This document shows positions 55,230-62,700 of a stretch of DNA of 64,000 bases, piece by piece. This stretch comes from Thiocapsa roseilacustris. Lineage in GTDB: Bacteria; Pseudomonadota; Gammaproteobacteria; Chromatiales; Chromatiaceae. The translations under genes were made by a program, and so were the position numbers. The DNA lies in the NCBI RefSeq assembly GCF_041903755.1, contig NZ_JBBWVE010000031.1:1-64000 (forward strand), written 5' to 3'. Position 1 is the stretch's first letter. Every line of letters begins with the position of its first letter. The notes under the pieces are model-generated. The model had not been told where the DNA came from, did no database searches, and saw only the letters and a program-made list of their open reading frames with translations.

Positions 55230-57017
55230 TCAGCGCACCTGACCGAGCAGCGCGGCGCCGTCGGAGACCACCCGGTCCCCTGCCGAGAGCCCGGCGCTCA
55301 CCACGCTGTCGCCGGCGCCGAGCGCCCGGACCTGCACGCGCTGAGAGCGGAAGTGCTCCGGCTGGACATGCACCCAGACCAGCTCGGCGCCGTCCGGGTC
55401 GCGCTGGACCGCAGCGCTCGGGATGCGCAGGCCCCTGCTGCCGTGGAACATGGTGGCGACCACCGTCAGGGGTTGGCGCACGACGAGCTGGTCGGGTGGC
55501 CGTGGGCTGCCGGGCGTTTCGTCCGGCGGGTCGGGTTCGATCCGAAATTGAATCGGCAGGGCGTGGCCGCGCAACTCGTAGCCGCTGCCGAGCGGAGTCA
55601 GGCGCAGGATCCGGCCTTCGGCGGTCGTGGCGCTGGCCGAAGTGAAGTGGGTCGCATGATCGGTGTCGTAGAGCAGGGCCTCGACCAGCAGACGTTGCGG
55701 GTCGACGACCGTGAACAGGGTCTCGCCGCCGGCCACGATCTGCCCTGGCGAGGCGTTGCGCAAGGCCAGCACGCCGCCGACCGCGGCGGTCAGCGGCACC
55801 CGCGCGCTGAAGCTGTCGGCGATGGCCTGACGACGGGCGGTCAGACTCGCGTGCTCGGTCTCGGTCTCCTCCAGCTCCTGGCGCGGGGCGTTGTCGCCGA
55901 GCTGGCGCAGGCGGATCAGGTTGCGGGCCAGGTTCTCGATGCGCCCGTCGAGCTCGGCCACCTCGGCCTGCAGATCGGTGCGGTCCACTGCGTCCAGGAT
56001 CGGGACGAGATAGGCCAGCACCTGGCCCTCTCGGATCGGCGCTCCGAGCAGCGGCAGACCCTCTTCCGGCAGCTCGATGCGGCCCCGCAGCGGCGCCTGC
56101 ACCAGCGCACTGGCGTTCGGGTCCGGGATTACGTGCCCGGACAGGGTGAAGGTGTCCGGCCACTCGCCGGGCTCGGCGCGTGCGGTGCGGATGCCGAGCA
56201 GCCGTTGGGTCGGCTTCGGCACGAACAGGGTCCCGTCCGGCAGGCGGGCGGCGGCTTGCCCGGCGGCGGATGCGGCCGAAGGGGTCGGATCGCTGGCCGG
56301 GTCCGGGGCGCCATGGTCGTGCCCCTCGTGGGCGTGGACGGGTCCGACGGTGTCCAGCGCCAGCAGCGTCGTTGTCAGGAGCGCCAGCGGCACCATCGCT
56401 GTCGTGTTCGAGGAGGTTGAACCCTTCGTCGGGGTCTTCGGGCCTGATTGCTTGTTTGTTACGCCGCGGTCACGGTGGTCGCGCCACAACAGCAGGGCCA
56501 GACTGCAGAGAGCCAGCAGCACGACCGCCCCTTGCAGCAGCGGAACGGACGCGTACCAGGCCGGCGATCCAGCGTCCGTCTGGGCAGCGATGCCTGGATC
56601 GTCCGACACCACCAGGGTTCCCAACAGCAGATCGGCCAGCGTCGGCGACTCGATCGCGAAGATCAGGTCATGTCGGCCCGGCTCGGCCAGCGGACCCGGA
56701 TCGAGCCTGTAGACGCCGTCGCCCTCGTGAGCCGCGTTGCCCTGCCAGGCCCCGCTCTCGACCTGCAGGACGGCGTCCTCGATCGGGCGGTTGGTCGCAA
56801 ACTCATCCAGATAGACCGTCAGTGTTCCGTCTTCGAGTACGGCAACCAGCTCCAGATCCGCCGACTCGGCGGTGACCCGCGGCGCCAGGGTCGCGGTCAC
56901 CGGGGCCGGCAACGGCGGACCGTGGTCATGGCCTTCGTGGGCCGAGAGATCGTTCGTGCCAAGGCCGACCAGCACGGTCGCGAGCAGGATCGGGAAGTAG
57001 GCCAGGGTTCTCTGCAT
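55230..57017 (-). CDS. RND efflux periplasmic adaptor with N-terminal fused HEGHDHG domain
   Basis: This 595-residue protein is longer than usual CusB/CzcB adaptors. Residues 1-26 form a signal peptide followed by HEGHDHG (27-33), a beta-rich segment (ESADLELVAVLEDGTLTVYL) and a transmembrane helix near 155-178. A second signal-like stretch (MVPLALLTTTLLALDTVGPVHA, from M208) follows and is again trailed by HEGHDHG. The adaptor proper then runs from about 245, with VIPDPNASALVQAPLRGRIE, a coiled hairpin and GGVLALRNASPGQIVAGG. It looks like a fusion of two exported proteins, both with His-rich metal-binding starts. Confidence 0.85.
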   Translation of the reverse strand: MQRTLAYFPILLATVLVGLGTNDLSAHEGHDHGPPLPAPVTATLAPRVTAESADLELVAVLEDGTLTVYLDEFATNRPIEDAVLQVESGAWQGNAAHEGDGVYRLDPGPLAEPGRHDLIFAIESPTLADLLLGTLVVSDDPGIAAQTDAGSPAWYASVPLLQGAVVLLALCSLALLLWRDHRDRGVTNKQSGPKTPTKGSTSSNTTAMVPLALLTTTLLALDTVGPVHAHEGHDHGAPDPASDPTPSAASAAGQAAARLPDGTLFVPKPTQRLLGIRTARAEPGEWPDTFTLSGHVIPDPNASALVQAPLRGRIELPEEGLPLLGAPIREGQVLAYLVPILDAVDRTDLQAEVAELDGRIENLARNLIRLRQLGDNAPRQELEETETEHASLTARRQAIADSFSARVPLTAAVGGVLALRNASPGQIVAGGETLFTVVDPQRLLVEALLYDTDHATHFTSASATTAEGRILRLTPLGSGYELRGHALPIQFRIEPDPPDETPGSPRPPDQLVVRQPLTVVATMFHGSRGLRIPSAAVQRDPDGAELVWVHVQPEHFRSQRVQVRALGAGDSVVSAGLSAGDRVVSDGAALLGQVR

Positions 57018-57609
57018 GTCGTTGTCTCGATGGGCTCCCGAGTCGATGCTGACGAGCGAATCATGGCCGTCATCCCGACAAAAGGCACGCCTCGTGTCGG
57101 AATCCTGCGGAGCAAAGACGATCGCATCCCTCCGAAGAGGTTACCCGCAAGGATGGCGTGTGCTCGACCAGGGCGATAGCGACTCCCCCTCCTCTCGCGG
57201 AAGGGGCCGGAGGGAGGGGCAAAAAGGTGACTACCGACCCGGCGCCATCCGCCGGGTTGCCTTCGAGAGGCGGCCGGCGGGGCAAATCAGAAGAAGACAG
57301 TGTGGCTGACGTCTCCCGTCAGGACGCTGACGGCAAGATGACAAGGTTGTCATTCAATCGCCCGATCCATGCCATGTATTCATTTTTGTTTTCGACCGAA
57401 AATTCCTCGCTGCACGCTCTTTCCGTTCAGGTCTCGTTCAGGCTGTCTTGCGCATTCTGGATCCAACGACGGGATACAGCCGATCTTGTCGCCATTAATC
57501 CCTGACATGAGGGCAGGGCCGATTCGCCGGGAGAGGAAGCAGGACTTCAACTATCCCCGAGTCCACTCGATCCATCCAATACGCTGAATCAAACTAAGAG
57601 GGTAATCCG
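57018..57609. other. Gene-free stretch between RND adaptor and curlin-like genes
   Basis: No supported gene in nearly 600 bp. CCCCTCCTCTCGCGGAAGGG with GGAGGGAGGGG (about 57185-57220) is a widespread intergenic repeat. The leader of the curlin-like genes follows, with AT-rich sequence near 57370-57400 and a GAGGG ribosome site at about 57597. Confidence 0.5.
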
Positions 57610-57897
57610 ATGACCGACGCGACGTCCAAGCTCTTCCCCATCGCTCTTGCAGTCATCCTCGTCACGCTCGGCGGGGCCGCCTCGGCACAGACGAATTTCA
57701 ATACCACTATCCAGGAAGGTTATATCAATACAAACGATACCTATCAGCGTGGCGGTTACAACGACAACGCGACCTACCAGGAAGGACGGGACAACGCAAA
57801 TCGCGCCAAGCAGCGTGGGAACGAGAATTGGAATCAGACTGGTCAGTTCGGAAAGAACAATTACAACGAGACCAGTCAAGGTCCCATGGATGATTAG
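57610..57897 (+). CDS. Curlin-like small secreted protein, five 11-residue repeats
   Basis: A 95-residue protein with a signal peptide (cleaved after about ASA, residue 26). The mature part consists of units of exactly 11 residues beginning Q-x-G-x-x-N-x-N: Q at 35, 46, 57, 68, 79 and 90 (QEGYINTNDTY, QRGGYNDNATY, QEGRDNANRAK and so on). That Q...N...Q spacing is the half-repeat of curlin (CsgA/CsgB), so it probably builds amyloid fibres or a nucleator outside the cell. The chain is short (about 65 residues). Confidence 0.8.
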   Translation: MTDATSKLFPIALAVILVTLGGAASAQTNFNTTIQEGYINTNDTYQRGGYNDNATYQEGRDNANRAKQRGNENWNQTGQFGKNNYNETSQGPMDD

Positions 57898-57938
57898 GGA
57901 TCTGTTCAGTACGATCACTAACCTATAGGGCCGTCCAG

Positions 57939-57961
57939 CCGACACCCCGATGGGGTGTCGG
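57939..57961. terminator. Strong hairpin between curlin-like genes
   Basis: CCGACACCCC-GAT-GGGGTGTCGG is a perfect 10-bp stem with 3-nt loop about 40 bp after the first curlin-like gene. No U-run follows, so it may attenuate or protect mRNA and not fully terminate. Confidence 0.5.
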
Positions 57962-57998
57962 GGGTGAAGTCCATCTACGCAACGAATGGTTATTAAGT

Positions 57999-58292
57999 AT
58001 GAAAATCTCGATATTCTTGTTTGGTATCTTTCTGTTTATATTCGTATCTTTGGCGCAAGCCGATGGGAATCGCGACCGGACGCAGGGTCCCTGTTACAGT
58101 GTCAACATCCAGAACGATCAGGTCAATCAATCGGATGTTCAACAGGACTGCGATATGAACTTCAGCCGGACGGTGCAGGCGGGAACGGACAATCGGGCGT
58201 CGACGGTTCAGATCGGCGATGTGAACAACAACAAGGTTCGGCAGTATCAGTATGAGCATCCGAGGTACCGGATGTCCGGGGTGCGCGATTAG
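57999..58292 (+). CDS. Second curlin-like secreted protein
   Basis: A 97-residue protein with a hydrophobic signal (IFLFGIFLFIFVSLAQA, ending near 21). Gln residues fall at 38, 49, 60, 71 and 82, again 11 apart, with VQAGTDNRASTVQIGDVNNN showing the Q-x-G-x-x-N core. It has two cysteines (PCYS, DCDM), unusual for curlins. No ribosome site of note precedes it. It may be the minor partner of the first. Confidence 0.75.
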   Translation: MKISIFLFGIFLFIFVSLAQADGNRDRTQGPCYSVNIQNDQVNQSDVQQDCDMNFSRTVQAGTDNRASTVQIGDVNNNKVRQYQYEHPRYRMSGVRD

Positions 58293-58584
58293 CCTTGGAG
58301 TCGGTCTTTGCTTCAGGTGTTCTGCGGCTTGGTGCAGGAGCACCAAGCATTGCATTAATTCGCGGGGGGTGCTTGCTGATGTTTTCGGCCGCGGGATTAC
58401 GTGGCGCAGAGCGCCACGGGGCATGCGTGACACCCTGGGGAGCGGTGTCACGAGTCCCTGAAGGTTTGGGTGACCGATCCATTGAGCGTTGTCCTGCGAA
58501 GCGGTGTGAGGAGCAGCGTGTTTGCTTGGTCGTGCTTCTTCTTCAGGTCGAGCTTCTTTCGTTTAGCGGAGCAAGGTCAAGAAC
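58293..58584. other. Gap with inverted copy of the post-recD repeat
   Basis: ACGTGGCGCAGAGCGCCACG, GGGGCATGCGTGACACC and GGTGTCACGAG (58399-58452) invert the repeat at 50407-50458. GCTTGGTGCAGGAGCACCAAGC near 58328 is a small hairpin. No gene. Confidence 0.7.
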
Positions 58585-58893
58585 ATGTCGAGCGCCATCT
58601 TCAAGCCATTTCCTTTAATTGCCTTTGGGCTGTCGGCTTTTCTGTGCGGTCCGGTCTTGTCGCAGGACACGACCAATACAACGTTTCAGGTGGGTAAGGT
58701 TAACATCAATCACACCCGTCAATGCGGGGATACCAACGACAATGCCACCTATCAAGAGGGCAAGGTCAATATCAATATGACTAGGCAGGGCTGCAACGAC
58801 CGAAGGAGCGGGAATGGGCAAGGGAGCGGGGGCAAAGTCGATGGCGCACGCTTGGGTCACGGGCGCGCGACGCTGGCCGCGCAGGAGCGGTAG
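58585..58893 (+). CDS. Third curlin-like secreted protein, with non-curlin tail
   Basis: A 102-residue protein with a signal peptide (ending near 26). Gln at 35, 46, 57 and 68 keeps the same residue numbers as in the first curlin-like protein (FQVGKVNINHTR, QCGDTNDNATY, QEGKVNINMTR). After QGC at 70 the repeat stops and a Gly/Arg-rich tail follows, which may be a frameshifted end. Confidence 0.72.
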   Translation: MSSAIFKPFPLIAFGLSAFLCGPVLSQDTTNTTFQVGKVNINHTRQCGDTNDNATYQEGKVNINMTRQGCNDRRSGNGQGSGGKVDGARLGHGRATLAAQER

Positions 58894-59030
58894 CGCGTGG
58901 GGCGCGACGGTCTGAAATCATGGCGACCCATGCAGCGCGCCGGATCGCAGGCGCTCGGGACGAACGACCGAGGTCGGGACTTCGGAACGGCGCCTGTCCC
59001 TTCTGGTTGACCAGCCCACGGGAGAAACCG

Positions 59031-59465
59031 ATGAAGATCAAACGAATCAGTGCGAGAGCCGTGGGTCCGGGGTTGCTCGGCTTGGCTGTTCTGTCGATGA
59101 GCGTCGTGACGGGGTGCGCCGTTGCGCAGACCCACACGTCCGGCGGGTCGACGGCGGTGATCCAACAGAGCGGCGGCAGCCGTCCGGTCGAGTCGCAGGT
59201 GACCCGTGACCGAGACGGGCAGACCATCGTCACGCAGGACGGCCGCAACACGGACATCACCATTCAGCGAAACAGTGCGGGTGAGGTTTCCGGCACCGAT
59301 GTCACCCACGGAATTCCGCAGGCGGAACGATTCCATCCGCCACCGAGCCGGGACGGCATCTGGTCTCCGTTTCCCGGAACCCGGGGAGATGTCGATGAGG
59401 CGCGAGGGACGTCTGGGCTGACGCAGGATGGCTTCAAGGCGCTGATGCTGGAGCGGATGCGCTGA
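59031..59465 (+). CDS. Lipoprotein linked to curlin-like genes
   Basis: A 144-residue protein with a lipobox (SVVTGC, Cys29), so lipid-anchored. The mature part is Gln/Thr/Ser-rich (TAVIQQSGG, TQDGRNTDITIQRNS), reminiscent of imperfect curlin-like units, and the C-terminus is not repetitive. A GGAG site precedes the ATG. It may help anchor or secrete the neighbouring fibre proteins; no CsgG/E/F match was recognised. Confidence 0.62.
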   Translation: MKIKRISARAVGPGLLGLAVLSMSVVTGCAVAQTHTSGGSTAVIQQSGGSRPVESQVTRDRDGQTIVTQDGRNTDITIQRNSAGEVSGTDVTHGIPQAERFHPPPSRDGIWSPFPGTRGDVDEARGTSGLTQDGFKALMLERMR

Positions 59466-59477
59466 ATGGCGTTGTGG

Positions 59478-59581
59478 GTAGGATGGGTAGAGCGCAGCGA
59501 AACCCATTATTTCCGCGCCGCCGCTCGGATTGGGCGTCTGAGCGGTGAGGATGGGTTTCGCTGTCGCTCTACCCATCCTAC
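59478..59581. repeat. GTAGGATGGGTAGAGCG inverted repeat
   Basis: GTAGGATGGGTAGAGCGCAG (from 59478) pairs with CTGTCGCTCTACCCATCCTAC (to 59581), about 30 bp per arm. It is a common dispersed intergenic repeat. Confidence 0.85.
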
Positions 59582-59620
59582 ATTTTTTGGTTGTTTTTAA
59601 TCGTTCCTCAGCCGTCGGCG

Positions 59621-59653
59621 CATGTTGTGCTGTCTATCGACAGCACAACCTAC
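59621..59653. repeat. GTTGTGCTGTC hairpin (GTAGGTTGTGC family)
   Basis: GTTGTGCTGTC-TATC-GACAGCACAAC is a perfect 11-bp stem (59624-59649), followed by CTAC. It is related to the elements at 121 and 26189, and lies at the convergent end of uvrA. Confidence 0.8.
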
Positions 59654-59719
59654 TGATTTCGTTCTCTTACTCAATCGCCTTGTTCCCGGAAACCGCATTC
59701 AGAGGCTCCAAACGGCCGA

Positions 59720-62700
59720 TTAGCTCCGCAGTGCTTGGGCGGTCGGAAGGTCGCCGGCCTGTGCAACCTTCTCCGGAGTGCCTTCGGCGACGACCCGGCC
59801 GCCCGCGTCGCCCGCCTCCGGCCCCAGATCGATGATCCAGTCGGCCTCGGACATGAGGTCGAGGTTGTGCTCGATGACCAGGACCGAGTGACCGGCGTCG
59901 ACCAGACGGTGCAGCACACTGAGCAGGCGCTCGACATCGGCCATGTGCAGGCCGACGGTCGGCTCGTCGAGGACATAGAGGGTCGGGCGGGCGTGGCGTT
60001 GGGTCTTGATCGAATCGGGCGCGGGTCCCGGTCCTGGGGCAGGCGTCGATCGCGCCTTGGTCAGCTCGGTGACCAGCTTGATGCGCTGGGCCTCGCCGCC
60101 GGAGAGCGTGGGGCTGGGCTGACCGAGCTGCAGATAACCGAGTCCGACGTCCCGGAGCAGGGCGAGCGGGTGGTGGATGGCGCGGTGTGCGTGAAAGACA
60201 CCCACCGCCTCGCCGACACTCAGGCGCAGGACTTCACCGATATCGAGTCCCTGATAGCGGACCTCGCGGGTCTCGCGATCGAAACGGCTGCCGCCGCAGA
60301 CCTCGCAGGTCATGCGCACATCCGGCAGGAAGCTCATCTCCAGCTTCTGCACCCCCTGTCCTTCGCAGGCGCTGCAGCGCCCTCCGCTGGTGTTGAAGGA
60401 GAAGCGCGCCGGTCCCCAGCCGAGGATGCGGGCCTCCGAGGTGGCGGCGAAGAGTCGGCGGATCGGGTCCCAGAAACCGACATAGGTGGCGGGGCAGGAG
60501 CGCGGTGTCTTGCCGATCGGCGTCTGGTCGACCTCCAGGACGCGCGCGAGTCGCTGCCATCCGCTCAGACGCTTGCAGCCGATTAGGGCACCCTTGTCGG
60601 GGCGCGCCGCTGCCTCGCCCTCCTGCGCGAGCAGGTTGCGCAGGCTCTTGACCAGGACCTCGCGCACCAGGGTCGATTTGCCCGAGCCCGAAACGCCGGT
60701 GATGCAGACCAGTCGGGCGAGCGGGATGCGGACCTCGATATCCTGAAGGTTGTGCCGGCGGGCACCCGAGATCAGGAGCCAGTCGTCGCCCTTGGCCGTC
60801 GCGCGGACAGGCCGCGTGCGTCCCCGCGCGCGGGCGAGACAGCGCCCGGTAACGGAGGCCGGATCCTGCATCAGCTCGAGCGCGGTGCCGCGGGCGATGA
60901 TCTCGCCGCCGCGCGTACCGGCGCCCGGTCCAAGGTCGATGACCTCGTCGGCGCGGCGGATGGTCTCCTCGTCGTGCTCGACCACCAGGATGGTGTTGCC
61001 CTTGGCCCGGAGCCGGTCGAGCCCGTTCAGAAGCAAGCGGTTGTCGCGCGGATGCAGGCCGATGGTGGGCTCGTCGAGGATGTAGCAGACGCCGCGCAGG
61101 TTCGATCCGAGCTGCGCGGCGAGCCGGATGCGCTGGGCTTCGCCGCCGGAGAGTGTGGGTGCGGCCCGATCCAGGGTCAGATAGCCGAGGCCGACCTCGG
61201 CGAGAAAGGCGAGCCGCTCGCGGACCTCGGCGAGCAGGTCATGTGCGATGGCGGTTTCGCGGTGGTCGAGTTGTAGACCGGCGACGAAGGCCCCGGCCTG
61301 CTCGACGGTCAGGGCCGAGAGGTCGGCGATCGAGCGTTCGCGAAAGCGCATCGCGAGCGCCTGCGGGTTGAGGCGTGCACCGTGACAGCTCGGGCAGGGC
61401 TGTGACTCGACCGCGTCGGCCTCCTGCCATTGATCCTCTTCGCCCGACTGCTCCCCGTCGAAGCCGCGCAGCGCAAGGCCGGTGCCGAAGCAGTCCCCGC
61501 ACCAGCCCTGTTTCGAGTTGAAGCTGAAGAGCCGCGGGTCCGGCTCGGGCAGGGCGATCCCGCAGCTCGGGCAGGCGCGTCGGGTCGAGTAGGGCGTCTC
61601 GGCGCCCCATGTCCCGTCGACGACATCCACGACGCGGATCGCGCCCTTGCCGAGATCCAGGGCATGATCCAGGAGTGCGCGCAGCGCGCTTTCCTGCTCG
61701 GGCCGGATCGCGATCTCCCCGACCGGCAGATCGATGCTGTGCTCGCGATAGCGGTCGAGCCGCGGCCAGTCGCGGGTCTCGATCGGCTCGCCGTCGACCC
61801 GCAGGACAAACCAGCCGTGGCGCACGGCCCAGTCGGCCAGCTCCTTGTAGATGCCCTTGCGGGCGATCACCAAGGGGGCCATGAGTGCGACGGCTTTGTC
61901 CACGTGATCGTGCTGGATCCGATCCAAAATGGCGTCCCGGCTCATCGGCTCGATGGGCACGGCGCAGGTCGGGCAGGTCTGGATCCCGAGCCGGACGTAA
62001 AGCAGACGCAGATAGTGGTGGATCTCGGTCAGGGTGCCGACCGTGCTCTTGGCCCCGCCGCGACTGGTGCGCTGCTCGATGGCGACGGTGGGCGGGATGC
62101 CGAGCACGGCATCGACATCCGGCCGTGCGGCGGGCTGGACGAACTGGCGGGCGTAGGCGTTCAAGGATTCCAGGAAGCGACGCTGGCCCTCGGCAAAGAG
62201 GATGTCGAAGGCGAGCGTGCTCTTGCCGCTGCCCGAGACGCCGGTGATGACGGTGAAGCTGTCGCGCGCGATCGTGAGGGACAGATCCTTGAGGTTGTGC
62301 TCGCGGGCGTGGATGATCTGGATCCCCGCCGGGATCGGTGCGGTAGGCGTGGAATCTGTTGCCACGGAAGCACAGGGAAGGCACGGAAAAGGGCTGTCCT
62401 CCACCGACCCGGCCAGAATCGACGACTCTCCCGAAAACGCTTCTTCGTTCCGTGTCTTTCCGTGTGCTTCCGTGGCAAAAATGCTCTTGGTATTCAGGCC
62501 GTGCAGATGCTCGGCCAAGGCCCGCCCCGTGTGGCTCGTTGGATGGGCGGCGATCTGCTCGGGCGTGCCGCAGCAGACCAACTCGCCGCCCGCCTCGCCG
62601 CCCTCGGGCCCAAGGTCGATCAGCCAATCCGCGGCGCCGATCAGGTCGAGATTGTGCTCGATGACGAGGAGCGAATGGCCCTTGTCGAGCAGGCGCCGGA

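Noticed and set aside
53874..56420. Long plus-strand frame (848 codons) opposite the RND pump and adaptor
   Set aside because: It spans the antisense of two well-supported genes and has a typical shadow composition.
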